Source: Methylomonas sp. ZR1 (lineage in GTDB: Bacteria; Pseudomonadota; Gammaproteobacteria; Methylococcales; Methylomonadaceae). From it: 64,000 nt of DNA. Positions 17,535 through 27,700 of the stretch are shown piece by piece. The notes under the pieces are model-generated. The model saw only the letters and a program-made list of their open reading frames with translations, ran no database searches and was not told the origin of the DNA. The translations under genes were made by a program, and so were the position numbers. Positions within the stretch are counted from its first letter, which is position 1. Every line of letters begins with the position of its first letter. The DNA is taken from positions 4,898,001 through 4,962,000 of the forward strand of contig NZ_RCST01000001.1 in assembly GCF_013141865.1 (NCBI RefSeq), given 5' to 3'.

Positions 17535-17951
17535 CTAAACAGCGAGATCGATAAACGGATTGACGATGCGCAATTGATTGTCGAGGACTTGGCCGTGCTG
17601 CAGGTCTTCCGAATACAAGTGCTCGCATTCGGCCACCAACGCCGCAGCGACGATTAGGCTGTCGTACCAGGAAAAACCGTAACATTCGGCGACGTCCAGA
17701 CCGCGTTCGTGAATAGCGACGCTAAGCGGGTGGATTTGGCAGACCGATTTGACGATTTGCAGGGCTTCCCTGACTTCGGGATAAGACATTTTGAACTTGC
17801 GGGTGGCTACCGAGGTAAATTCGTTCAACACTTGCACGCTGATCGCGCCGCCGTCAACAAGCAAGGTTTCGACTTGGTTCGCCTTGGCATCGTCGGCGGA
17901 CAGCAAATACAACAGCACGTTGCTGTCGAAAAATGCTTTAGCGGTCTTCAT
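17535..17951 (-). CDS. vapC: VapC-type PIN-domain toxin
   Basis: 138 residues with the PIN-domain acid quartet: D in FFDSNVLLYLLS near residue 9, E in LNEFTSVA, D in LDVAECYGFSWYDSLIVAAAL, and a late SEDLQHGQ. PIN toxins are ribonucleases that cut tRNA or rRNA. Start ATG 17951 overlaps the antitoxin 3' end by 14 nt, the usual coupling. The longer frame to 18071 runs through the antitoxin gene and is rejected. Confidence 0.88.
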   Translation of the reverse strand: MKTAKAFFDSNVLLYLLSADDAKANQVETLLVDGGAISVQVLNEFTSVATRKFKMSYPEVREALQIVKSVCQIHPLSVAIHERGLDVAECYGFSWYDSLIVAAALVAECEHLYSEDLQHGQVLDNQLRIVNPFIDLAV

Positions 17952-18171
17952 TCGCTTCCAAGCGATCGAACTTGAAATCCGCCGGCATGCGGCCACGGAA
18001 TTTGCGTAACCTGCCCAGCAGTTCCAGATTACTGGCTTTTTTGTCGATTTCGAACAGCCGTGCGCCGGCAATCTGAATCTCGACGTCGTCGCCTTCCTTC
18101 AGTTGCAAGGCTTCGACCACGGCGGCCGGCAGACGAACCGCTAAACTATTACCCCATTTGGCGACTTGCAC
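17938..18171 (-). CDS. vapB: AbrB/MazE-type antitoxin of the VapBC pair
   Basis: 77 residues with the SpoVT/AbrB swapped-hairpin motif VQVAKWGNSLAVRLPAAVV and LKEGDDVEIQIAG, then a charged tail that should bind the toxin. GTG 18171 is chosen because GAGGA lies 7 nt upstream and the protein then begins at the conserved AbrB motif; the ATG 132 nt further upstream adds unrelated sequence. Confidence 0.85.
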   Translation of the reverse strand: MQVAKWGNSLAVRLPAAVVEALQLKEGDDVEIQIAGARLFEIDKKASNLELLGRLRKFRGRMPADFKFDRLEANEDR

Positions 18172-18352
18172 GGTAGAGTCCTCGATAAAGTATACTTTTT
18201 TTAATTGTATATCATTGGATGTTAAAGAAGCATTTTTAGGATGTGCTGAACAACGTGGGGCGCATCGTTTGTAATCAATGCGTTTCGCTTTTGCTCCGCA
18301 CATCTTACGGTCCTATATATTAATTTTTCTAGTAACTATGTTAGTTTAACCA

Positions 18353-19147
18353 ATGAAAGGTGCAGAGCTTTATATATTAATGCAGCTGGCGGTAATGGCC
18401 TTGTTGTGGGTATCTGTAATTGTGGCTTTTATTTTTTTTACTAGAAAGTCAAAGCCATTTGTTAAGCTAATATTCTTTATTTTTTCTCTGTTAAGTGTGC
18501 CAGTATATGTATATATTAATGCATTGTATGAAACCCATTTAAACAAAATAAACGAAGAGGTACGCTTAAAAAGTGAGATGCACTCTACGCAGATGTTCAA
18601 GGAAATATGCAATCGCCAGCATGTTATGGTTCTGAACAAGGCTATCCGTGACGATAAACCTATAGACCTCACGGTCAATGATAAAGCTACTAGTGTCTGG
18701 GGTTTTCGTATTTTTGAACCAGTGCATCCAGAGAAAGATGTCTGCTGGTTAAAACGCGATTTCTCAAACTGTGCTCACTCTAACATTGGAAATGTAGAAT
18801 GGTCCTGGAAAATGTCGGATTCTCTTTGTAATCATTCAATTAATGATGCCAAATGCAAGCATCATTATGTGAGAAATGATCGCAATGGCAACGAGAGAAT
18901 AGAAATTGATAGAATATATGCAAAATTTGGAATATTTGTTTCAGATGGTGAATACATAGACAATAATATTAAGAAATACGATATTTCCATAATGAGCTTG
19001 GAAAACAAGGAGGTTTTGGCGAAAACTGTTATTTACTTTAAACTTCGCGGATACATTATTCAGGACAAGGATGAGCTGCTTTATTGTCCCCCGAGAGATG
19101 AGCAAATCGCAAAAATGCTTAGCTCAGTATTTCCTTTAGCCAAGTAG
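18353..19147 (+). CDS. AT-rich hypothetical membrane protein
   Basis: 264 residues, not recognised. Two hydrophobic helices at the N-terminus (about 8-30 and 37-56) are followed by a soluble domain with six or seven cysteines (for example KDVCWLKRDFSNCAHS, DSLCNHS, DAKCKHHYV and LLYCPPRDE) that could form disulfides if the domain is exported. GC content is clearly lower than in hypD and hypE. It sits with vapBC and the cytochrome gene in an insertion between hypD and hypE and seems acquired. It ends about 70 nt before hypE. Confidence 0.65.
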   Translation: MKGAELYILMQLAVMALLWVSVIVAFIFFTRKSKPFVKLIFFIFSLLSVPVYVYINALYETHLNKINEEVRLKSEMHSTQMFKEICNRQHVMVLNKAIRDDKPIDLTVNDKATSVWGFRIFEPVHPEKDVCWLKRDFSNCAHSNIGNVEWSWKMSDSLCNHSINDAKCKHHYVRNDRNGNERIEIDRIYAKFGIFVSDGEYIDNNIKKYDISIMSLENKEVLAKTVIYFKLRGYIIQDKDELLYCPPRDEQIAKMLSSVFPLAK

Positions 19148-19216
19148 ACCTTGTCCGATTGGCGAAGAGTAATCGGACGCAAGCTTCTACACCAATCCAT
19201 CGTCCAATCCAAACCC

Positions 19217-20254
19217 ATGTCCTATTCCCACTCCCTCAACCTCAAATCCGGCCAAGTCGATCTGACCCACGGCGGCGGCGGTCGGGCGATGGCGCAGTTG
19301 ATTAATGAATTGTTCGTCAAGCATTTCGATAACGACTTACTGCGCCGGCAAAACGATCAGGCCTTGTTCGACGTGCCGGCCGGGCGCTTGGCGATCAGCA
19401 CCGACGGTCACGTGATTTCGCCGCTGTTTTTTCCGGGCGGCGACATCGGTTCGCTGGCGGTGCATGGCACGGTCAACGACGTGGCGATGTCTGGCGCCAA
19501 GCCGCTTTACCTGAGCGCCGGTTTCATTTTGGAAGAGGGCTTGCCGCTGGCCGATTTGGAGCGCATCGTCATCAGCATGGCCGCCGCCGCTAAGACCGCC
19601 GGCACGCCGATTGTCACCGGCGATACCAAAGTAGTGGAGCGCGGCAAGGGCGATGGGGTGTTCATCACCACCACCGGCGTCGGCATCGTGCCGGACGGGG
19701 TGAACATAAGCGGCGACCGCGCCGAAGCCGGTTGCGCGATTTTGCTCAGCGGCAGCATCGGCGATCACGGCGTGGCGATCATGGCCAGCCGCGAGAATCT
19801 CCAATTCGAAACCAGCATCGTTTCCGACTCGGCGGCGTTGTATGGTTTGGTGGCCGACATGGTGGCCGCAGCGCCGGCGGCGATTCGCTGTCTGCGCGAC
19901 CCGACCCGCGGCGGCTTGGCGACGGCCTTGAACGAGCTGGCCGGACAGTCCGGCGTCGGCATGGTCATCGACGAAGCGGCGATTCCGGTTAAGGCCGAGG
20001 TCAAGGCCGCTTGCGAAATCCTCGGTCTCGATCCTTTGTATGTTGCCAACGAAGGCAAGCTGGTGTGCATCTGCGACGCCGCTGCCGCCGAGACTTTGCT
20101 GGCGGCGATGCGCAACCACCCCTTGGGCCGCGACGCGGCCATCATCGGCCAAGTCATCGCCGATCCGCACCATTTTGTGCAAATGACCACCGCTTTCGGC
20201 GGCCGGCGTATCGTCGATTGGCCGGTTGGCGAACAACTGCCGCGCATCTGCTGA
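19217..20254 (+). CDS. hypE: HypE, thiocyanate-forming dehydratase for CN ligand synthesis
   Basis: 345 residues; converts the carbamoylated C-terminal Cys to a thiocyanate in an ATP-dependent step and hands CN to HypC-HypD. The C-terminus is PRIC, with the essential terminal Cys345. The PurM-like N-terminal motif VDLTHGGGGRAM and the DPTRGGLATALNELA segment are intact. ATG 19217 gives the usual N-terminus; upstream in-frame codons come from intergenic DNA. The stop overlaps the hypF ATG. Confidence 0.96.
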   Translation: MSYSHSLNLKSGQVDLTHGGGGRAMAQLINELFVKHFDNDLLRRQNDQALFDVPAGRLAISTDGHVISPLFFPGGDIGSLAVHGTVNDVAMSGAKPLYLSAGFILEEGLPLADLERIVISMAAAAKTAGTPIVTGDTKVVERGKGDGVFITTTGVGIVPDGVNISGDRAEAGCAILLSGSIGDHGVAIMASRENLQFETSIVSDSAALYGLVADMVAAAPAAIRCLRDPTRGGLATALNELAGQSGVGMVIDEAAIPVKAEVKAACEILGLDPLYVANEGKLVCICDAAAAETLLAAMRNHPLGRDAAIIGQVIADPHHFVQMTTAFGGRRIVDWPVGEQLPRIC

Positions 20255-22692
20255 TGCCCGGCAAGGCCATCCGTGCGCGCGGCGTGGTGCAGGGCGTCGG
20301 CTTTCGGCCGGCGATTTGGCATCTGGCGCGCGAGTTTGGTTTGGCGGGATCGGTGTGGAACGACGCCGAAGGCGTGATGATTCATGTCTATGGCAATGCG
20401 GCCGACCTTGAACGCTTCGCCGCAGCCATTCCCCAACAGCTACCGCCGCTGGCGCGTTTGGATGCCTTGGAAATCAATGATTTAGCAGGGGAGGCGGCGG
20501 ACAGCGAATTTCGTATCGTCGCCAGCCAATCCGGCCGCGTCGAAACAGCAATCGCCGCCGACGCCGCCACCTGCCCGGATTGTTTGGCGGACATAGCCGA
20601 TCCCTGCAACCGCCGCTACCGCTACCCGTTCACCAATTGCACGCACTGCGGGCCGCGCCTGTCCATCGTCCACAGCGTGCCTTACGACCGCTGTCATACC
20701 AGCATGGCGGCATTTGCCATGTGTCCGGAATGCCAAAACGAATACGACGACCCGGCTGATCGGCGCTTTCACGCCCAGGCCAATTGCTGCCCGGTTTGCG
20801 GGCCGCAGCTCTGGTTGGAGGCAGCCATCGATCCCTCGTTCGGCGTGGGAATGCAGCCGGAACTGGCGCGCGGTTCGGGACGCCGGAGCGTCGAAGACGG
20901 GGTTTCCACGCGGCGCGTGGGAACCATGAACGCAGGCGTGATGAACGATGTCATCCACCAAACCGCGGACCTGATTCGTCAAGGCCATATCGTCGCCATC
21001 AAAGGTTTGGGCGGCTTTCATTTGGCTTGCGATGCAAGCAATGCCAATGCGGTGGACGAACTGCGCCGCCGCAAGCGCCGTTACGCCAAACCGTTTGCGC
21101 TGATGGCACGGGATGCAGCGATGGTAAGCCGTTATGCGCTTATCAATTCTCTGGAACTGTCAGCCTTGGAGGACCGCGCCGCGCCTATCGTGCTGTTACC
21201 AGCGCAAGGCGAATATCTAGCGAGCGGCGTTGCGCCGGGCGACGACAAGCTGGGGTTCATGCTGCCGTACACGCCCTTGCATAGCTTGCTGATGCAAGAG
21301 TTGGAGGCGCCCATCGTGTTGACTTCGGGCAATATTTCCGACGAGCCGCAATGTACAGATAACGCCGAGGCGCGGGAAAAATTAGCGGGCATCGCGGATT
21401 ATTGGCTGCTGCACGACCGTGACATCGTTAATCGCCTGGACGATTCGGTAGTGCGTTTGATGGATGGCAACATGCGCATGCTGCGCCGGGGACGTGGCTA
21501 TAGTCCGGAGGTTTTGGTATTGGCTCCGGGGTTTGCGGAATCCGGCAATATTCTGGCACTGGGTGCCGAGTTGAAAAACAGTGTTTGTTTGCTGAAAAAC
21601 GGCCAAGCGCTGGTCAGCCAGCACATCGGCGATCTAGAAAACGCCGCCGTGCAACAGAATTACCGGCAAACCATTGATTTGTACAAAAAGCTTAACGACC
21701 TTCGGCCGGTAAAGATTGCTGTCGATAAGCACGCCGGCTATCTATCGACTCAATACGGCCAGGCCTTGGCTGCCACTGAATCTATCGAATTAGTCCGCGT
21801 CCAGCATCACCATGCCCATCTGGCGGCTTGTCTGGCCGAACATGGCGTTGATCTGGACGCGCCGCCGGTATTGGCGGCGATCTTCGACGGTTTGGGCATG
21901 GGCGAGGATGGCGAATTATGGGGCGGCGAATTCTTATTGGGCGATTACCGTGGTTACACGCGGCTTGGATATTTCCAGCCTATCGCCTTGCTCGGCGGCG
22001 CCCAGGCGATGCGCGAACCCTGGCGGAATACTTATGCGCAACTGCGGCATTATTTTGATTGGCCGATTTTACAGCGCGATTACCCGGATTTGGACATCAT
22101 GCGGCTGTTGGCCGGCAAGCCTTTGGCAACGCTCGATACGATGCTGGCGAAAAACCTCAACTCGCCGCTGAGTAGTTCCTGCGGGCGTTGGTTCGACGCC
22201 TTTGCCGCGGCTTTGGGCCTGCACCCGGAGCAAGTGCATTTCGAAGGCCAAGCCGCGATTGCCATGGAAGTGTTGGCGACGCCGCTGTTTGCCCAAGAAC
22301 AGGCTTACGCGGACGCTTGGTCCATGGAGCGCAACTGCGACATGACGGTATTGAGTTGGCCGGGCCTTTGGCGGGCGGTGTTGGCCGATCTGAAAAGCGG
22401 CATCGACAAGGCCCGCATCGCCGCCCGGATCCACCATGGCCTGGCCGCGGCGACCGTTGAGTTGCTAATGCAATTGAGCGGAGAAGCGGGCGCGGATAGC
22501 GTTGTACTCAGCGGAGGCGTGTTTCAAAACCGCTTGTTGCTGGAAGCAGTCAGCGAGCAATTGCGCCGAAACGGCATAACCGTGCTATCCCCGCAGCGCT
22601 ATCCGATGAACGACGGTGGGTTGGCTTTGGGGCAGGCGGTGATCGCGGCGGCGCAGAATACATGGATTTACTGCTCGACCAATAATCCCTGA
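20254..22692 (+). CDS. hypF: HypF, carbamoyltransferase with an in-frame repeat-derived insert
   Basis: 812 residues, about 40 more than usual. Order: acylphosphatase domain (residues 1-90, ARGVVQGVGFRP), two zinc-finger segments (CPDCL...CTHCGPR and CPECQ...CCPVCGPQ), a YrdC-like domain (VAIKGLGGFHLACDA; LTSGNISDEPQ), and a Kae1-like domain (VQHHHAHLAACLAEHG; LSGGVFQNRLL). It makes carbamoyl-AMP and moves the carbamoyl group to HypE. Residues about 195-224, between the last zinc finger and YrdC, are encoded by a REP-like palindromic element. ATG 20254 overlaps the hypE stop. The 3' end overlaps ptuB by 25 nt. Confidence 0.95.
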   Translation: MPGKAIRARGVVQGVGFRPAIWHLAREFGLAGSVWNDAEGVMIHVYGNAADLERFAAAIPQQLPPLARLDALEINDLAGEAADSEFRIVASQSGRVETAIAADAATCPDCLADIADPCNRRYRYPFTNCTHCGPRLSIVHSVPYDRCHTSMAAFAMCPECQNEYDDPADRRFHAQANCCPVCGPQLWLEAAIDPSFGVGMQPELARGSGRRSVEDGVSTRRVGTMNAGVMNDVIHQTADLIRQGHIVAIKGLGGFHLACDASNANAVDELRRRKRRYAKPFALMARDAAMVSRYALINSLELSALEDRAAPIVLLPAQGEYLASGVAPGDDKLGFMLPYTPLHSLLMQELEAPIVLTSGNISDEPQCTDNAEAREKLAGIADYWLLHDRDIVNRLDDSVVRLMDGNMRMLRRGRGYSPEVLVLAPGFAESGNILALGAELKNSVCLLKNGQALVSQHIGDLENAAVQQNYRQTIDLYKKLNDLRPVKIAVDKHAGYLSTQYGQALAATESIELVRVQHHHAHLAACLAEHGVDLDAPPVLAAIFDGLGMGEDGELWGGEFLLGDYRGYTRLGYFQPIALLGGAQAMREPWRNTYAQLRHYFDWPILQRDYPDLDIMRLLAGKPLATLDTMLAKNLNSPLSSSCGRWFDAFAAALGLHPEQVHFEGQAAIAMEVLATPLFAQEQAYADAWSMERNCDMTVLSWPGLWRAVLADLKSGIDKARIAARIHHGLAAATVELLMQLSGEAGADSVVLSGGVFQNRLLLEAVSEQLRRNGITVLSPQRYPMNDGGLALGQAVIAAAQNTWIYCSTNNP
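20837..20924. repeat. REP-like palindromic element inside hypF
   Basis: GCGTGGGAA at 20843 faces TTTCCACGC at 20903, followed by GGCGCGTGGGAAC; an inner GGGACGC...GGAGCGTC forms another partial dyad. This GTGGGAATGCAGCC / GGGACGC pattern is that of dispersed intergenic repeats, yet here it is read through in frame, adding about 30 codons to hypF. Confidence 0.65.
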
Positions 22693-23303
22693 ATCACATC
22701 TATTAACACCGGGCTGAAAGGGGGCAATTGTCCGGAATCATCAGGGTTCTTCAAGTCAGTAATCAAATCACTCAGTAATTCGTCGCCCAAGCACTGCAAT
22801 TCATTAGGCGGGGCTCCTTCGGTAAAAAGCCACCCATCCACCATTTGTTTACGCTCTTCGCGAATCGCTTTAGAGTTTAACCCCAGAATATCAATTGCTT
22901 TGGCGGCGCGTTCCGAGTCTCCTTCAACTTTGCCTGACAGGCGAAATTTTAATTCGGTTTCGCATTCCGGCATCAATGGCGTTAATGGTAAATCTTTTGA
23001 ACCTCGCGCCTGATTGCAACGTTTTGGTGTTTCGCACGAGGCGACGATATTGGTAAAGTCTAAAGTTTTATTGGGGGCGGCCATCTGACTGGCAATGTGT
23101 TCGTTTGTGCTATTAACCGCGCTAATTCGTTTGCAGCAATATGCGCACAAACCAAACTGTTCTTTTATCGCTGCTTGGCGGATAGCTCGTCGGGTAGATT
23201 TGCCTTGTTCAGAGTTATCTAATTCTTGGTAGCGTCCATGCGGGTTAGCTTTTTTCCAAGTGTTTAGTTCGATTGGTTCCTGTCCCTTAGCGATTAGCCG
23301 CAC
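22668..23303 (-). CDS. ptuB: PtuB-like HNH endonuclease of a Septu-type defence module
   Basis: 211 residues with the HNH/TIGR02646 layout: C53-x2-C56 (LCAYCCKRI), E68-H69 (NEHIASQ), then C90 and C96 (SCETPKRCN), giving the zinc-supported His-Me nuclease core. In Septu systems PtuB is the nuclease held or activated by the PtuA ATPase during phage infection. It starts inside the 3' end of ptuA (17-nt overlap). The 3' end overlaps the convergent hypF end. Confidence 0.82.
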   Translation of the reverse strand: MRLIAKGQEPIELNTWKKANPHGRYQELDNSEQGKSTRRAIRQAAIKEQFGLCAYCCKRISAVNSTNEHIASQMAAPNKTLDFTNIVASCETPKRCNQARGSKDLPLTPLMPECETELKFRLSGKVEGDSERAAKAIDILGLNSKAIREERKQMVDGWLFTEGAPPNELQCLGDELLSDLITDLKNPDDSGQLPPFSPVLIDVIQGLLVEQ

Positions 23304-24660
23304 GTTGCGCCTCCAGGCGTCTGATTAGCAGTTTCGCTTTATTTAATTCCAGGTTGTCGATAGAAATTTTTTGTTCGAGGTCGGCTAATAGTGTTTTTGC
23401 CTCTTCTAATTTTCCGTCTTGCAGGTTATCACGCAAGTCGTCGAAAGCCTCCTGAATATTGGCATTGCGGATGTCGGCATCCATGTCCTGTAGCAACACC
23501 TGATTGACATCCATGCCGTACAGATTATCCAGTTTTTGCAATACCCCATTATCCAGTGAGTAACACAGCAGATCAGGCGATTCGCTGATGACGATAGGCG
23601 AATGAGTGCTTAGTACGAATTGGCAGTTCGGAAAGGTCTTGTTCAGGTTGCCGATGATGGCGCGTTGCCAATTAGGATGAAGATGTAGATCGATTTCGTC
23701 GATTAAAACAATGCCATAGCCTTCCAGTGGATTTTCCAAAGTCGGATTCATAATGGCCAAACGTCTGGCGATGTCTCCTACTAAAGCCATCACCGATTTT
23801 TCACCCTGCGATAGTTGGGCTACATCCAACGTTTTGCCGTTTTTGTCCACTAGCATTTGCAAGCGCGGCTTACGCTGAATTCGTAGATTATTGAAATCGT
23901 TCATGAAGTTTTCGATGGCGGTACGCACGGCCAAAAGTCGTTTGTCTTTGACCGAATCTTTCAAAGCCTTTACGAAATCGATTAGCGCTACGAAATCCTC
24001 ATCCGCTCCACCAAACTGTTCACGAGATTTTGGAAAGTCCCCTATTAGGGGCAATACCGTTCTGGAGAAGGTTTCATTTTCACTATCTTCACGATCACGC
24101 AACCATTCAAAAAATCGCCGAAAATTAACGCCTTGCTGCAAGGCACTATCATAACCATCGAGCTGACCAAAGCTATGTCGGCTCATGATTTTTAGTGGAA
24201 TATCCAGAACTACCCGCTCAACTGGATAATAAGCAATTAAAGGCAATGCAGCACTTGTTTGGGCGGCTGCTAATTGTTCTTGGAAGCTAAGTGCTAAGCG
24301 ACTAGCGTCATGGAGTAAGCTAGAGGAAACTTTAGAGCTACCCCTTAAGGTTTTTGCAACTCGCCAAAAATATAAGTCTTCCTGATATTGCAGTTGCAAA
24401 CCAATGTCTGCATAGGTTTGCCCATTATGTATATCGTTGTCAGAAATTGGGCTGCCATTACCGTTAGTTCGGTTAATTCGAGCCACCAGCCAACTCAAAT
24501 TGAGTTTCAATGCGTCCAGAATCGCGGTTTTGCCTGCACCGTTGTTCCCAATGAAAACTACTGTCTTACTTGGTTGTCCATCTCGAGCTTCGTCCTCAAA
24601 TGGAATCGCTAGCTCCGTAAAGCCACGAAAATTATTTAGAGTAAGCTGTTTAATGTACAT
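23287..24660 (-). CDS. ptuA: PtuA-like ATPase of a Septu-type defence module
   Basis: 457 residues of the OLD/RecF-like ABC ATPase class: N-terminal LTLNNFRGF, Walker A GNNGAGKT (38-45), signature LSQGEKSVMAL, Walker B GIVLIDEIDLHLHP, and the STHSPIVI switch. The C-terminus holds a helical DLEQKI...KLLIRRLEAQ tail. Paired and translationally coupled with an HNH nuclease, this fits Septu PtuA. No reverse transcriptase lies next to it, so it is not a retron PtuAB. GC is lower than in hypF. Confidence 0.83.
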   Translation of the reverse strand: MYIKQLTLNNFRGFTELAIPFEDEARDGQPSKTVVFIGNNGAGKTAILDALKLNLSWLVARINRTNGNGSPISDNDIHNGQTYADIGLQLQYQEDLYFWRVAKTLRGSSKVSSSLLHDASRLALSFQEQLAAAQTSAALPLIAYYPVERVVLDIPLKIMSRHSFGQLDGYDSALQQGVNFRRFFEWLRDREDSENETFSRTVLPLIGDFPKSREQFGGADEDFVALIDFVKALKDSVKDKRLLAVRTAIENFMNDFNNLRIQRKPRLQMLVDKNGKTLDVAQLSQGEKSVMALVGDIARRLAIMNPTLENPLEGYGIVLIDEIDLHLHPNWQRAIIGNLNKTFPNCQFVLSTHSPIVISESPDLLCYSLDNGVLQKLDNLYGMDVNQVLLQDMDADIRNANIQEAFDDLRDNLQDGKLEEAKTLLADLEQKISIDNLELNKAKLLIRRLEAQRAANR

Positions 24661-24764
24661 GAAGTATTGGTGTTAGATTTTTGGGCTTTTCAGGATTTTA
24701 TCATGCAGCGATAGGCTTGATTCTACTTGGTTTCTGTTGAAAAATGGCTGTAAATGTTGCTGGC

Positions 24765-27700
24765 CTAAACCTGCTTCTCAAACGCCACCTCGAACCGGCC
24801 ATACCGCTGCAAAATCGCCGGTAACAATAATAAATTCAACAGGGTCGAAGACGCCAATCCGCCGATGATGATGGCCGCCATTGGCCCCATGATTTCCCGG
24901 CCCGGATTATCGCTGCCTATCGCAATCGGCAGCATGGCTAGTGCGGTGACCAGCGCAGTCATCAGGATGGCCGGCAGGCGTTCCTGGGCGCCGCGAATCA
25001 AGGTCTCCGTCGACCAGATCTGACCTTCCAGCTCAATCAAATGCCGGTAATGCGAGATCAGCATGATGCAGTTGCGCACGGTGATGCCGAACAACGTGAT
25101 GAAGCCGACGAAGGAGCCGACCGACAGCGTGGCGTCGGTGATGACTACCGCTGCCACGCCGCCCAATAAGGCGAATGGCAGGTTCAACAAAGTCAGCAGC
25201 ATGTGCCGCAAACTGCCGAGGGCGATGAACACGAAAATCAGCACGCCGGCGCCGGCCAGCAGGGCGTGGATGATCAACGTTTCACGGGCCTTTGCTTGTT
25301 CCAGCGCCGCGCCGATGAACTCCGGGTAACTGCCGTCGCGCCAGCTGAGCTCGTTTTGCACCCGTTGTTTCAATTCGATCATAAAGGCGTCCATGTCCCG
25401 ATCTTCCACCTTGCAAGTAACGGTCTGTATGCGCTGTGCGCCTTGATGCAGGATGTTGTAGCGGCCTTCGCCGTGGCGGATTTCGGCCACTTCGCCCAGT
25501 AGCACCCGCTGGCCTTCCGTGTTTTTCAAGGGCAGCTGAGCCAGGTAATCCGGCTGACTGCGCCATTCCAGAGCCAGCGCTACCGCCACATTGAAAATCC
25601 GGTTGCCTTGCAGATGCTTGCCGACGATACGGCCTTCGTAAGCGGTTTGTAGGGCTGTCATCACTTGCGCCGGGCTGATGCCGCGAAATTTTAACTGCTC
25701 CAGGTTCAGTTCGACTTGCAGCATGGCGGTGGCGGGCGGCGAGCGAAGTTGCACGTCTTCCGCGCCGGGCAGCGTATTGATCAGTGCGGCGAGCTGTTGG
25801 GCTTTACGATCCAGCTCAGCCAGGTCGTTGCCGTAAATATTGACGACCACCGGCGCGGTGTAGCCGGAAATGGTTTCATCGACCCGTTCAGTTAAAAAGG
25901 TGTTGGCTTCGTAATTGATGCCGGGGAATTGTTCCAAAACCTCGCGCAAACGCTCCAGGATCTGCTGTTGTTCTTGGCCGGATGATGGTTTTAAGCGTAC
26001 TTCGTATTCGCTGTAGTGGCTGCCGTAAGTGTCGGCGCCGCGTTCGGCACGACCGGCCCATTGCGATACCGATTCCACACCGTCGATTGCCATGATTTGC
26101 TCGGTGAGTAAGTTGCCGACGCGGATGGATTCTTGCAACGAAGTACCCGGTACGCTGGCGGTGTGGACGATGAAATGGCCCTCGCGCAATTCCGGTAGAA
26201 ATTTATGATCCAATCTTAGAAAGGCGGCTATGCCGATCAGGCAGGCAAGCGCGCCTATCATCGCCACGGTTTTGAAATGCTTGATAGCCCAGAGTAATTG
26301 CTGGGCATACAGTGGTTTAAGATGGCGCAACACGGGTGGATCGCTGTCGTCCGGCAGCTTGTTGCGAAACATTAAATGGCATAGAGCCGGTGTCAGCGTT
26401 AGCGCCACCAGCAATGACATCAAAATCGCCAGGATATACGACACGCCCAGCGGCGCGAACAAGCGGCCGCTGACGCCGTCCAGCGTCAGCAGCGGCACAA
26501 ACACCAAAGCCACGATGAAGCTGGCATAAACCACCGAACTGCGAACTTCCAGCGAAGCCTGATAAATCACCGTTTCCACGCTATCCGGGAAGATTTTTAA
26601 GCGGTTTTCGCGCAGGCGTCTAAAGATGTTTTCGGTGTCTATAATGGCGTCGTCCACCACCTCGCCCAGCGCAATCGCTAGCCCGCCCAACACCATGATA
26701 TTCAGATTGACGCCAGATTCCAGCAGCACCAGCGCAGCGGTCAGCAACGACAATGGAATGGCGGTAGCGGCAATGAAGGCGCTACGCAGATTGAACAAGA
26801 ACACATATAGCACTACCAGTACGAACAGCCCGCCGATCAGTAGATGCCCGGACAGGTTATGCACCGAGGTTTCGATGTAATCGGCCGGCCGGAATAAATG
26901 CGAGTAGAAATCCACGGCCTGTTGCTTGAAGATGGGTTGAAACTCTTCCAACACGGCCTCGACCTGCCGCGACACCGACAAGGTATTGGCGCCGTACTGG
27001 CCGATCACCATCATCACGATGCCGGGTTTACCCATGATTTGCGCCGCGCCGATGGGCGGTTCCGGCCCATAACCGATCTGCGCGACATCGCCCAAGGTTA
27101 CATTCATACCCTCCTGGCGTTTGACGATCAGTTGCTTGAATTGCTCGGGATTGACCGGCTGGCCGCTGATTTGCAGCGTAAAGCGTTGGTTGGCGTTTTC
27201 GATAAAGCCGGCGCCATTCATTTCCGCCGCGCCGGCCGCCGCGTTGACAATGTCGTCTATCGATAGATTGAAACGCTGTAAAGCTGCCGGTTGTAACTGC
27301 ACTTGTAGTTGCTGAATGTCGCCGCCGAATACATTCACATCGGCCACGCCAGGTACCGCGAGTAGGCGTGGCACCAAGCTCCAATCCACCAAGCCGCGCA
27401 GTTCCATCAAGGTCTTGCTGTCCGAACTGAGCCCTATCGTCAATACTGTTGCCGACGAAGAAGATAAGGGTACGGCAATCGGCATTCCCACGCCAGGCGG
27501 CAGTTGCTGACTAAGGCCGTCTAGCCGTTCGCTGATCAATTGCCGGTTGCGGTATACGTCGCTAGTTTCGTTGAAGGTGGCGGTGACGATGGAGAGGCCT
27601 TGAATCGATTGCGAGCGTAAGGTTTGCAGCCCAATTAAGCCGCCAACGCTTTTTTCGATTTGCTGAGTCACCAGCACTTCCACTTGCTCGGCAGCCAGAC

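Noticed and set aside
22668..24660. Retron (reverse transcriptase plus PtuAB)
   Set aside because: No reverse-transcriptase motif (YADD) or msr/msd-like structure lies on either side.
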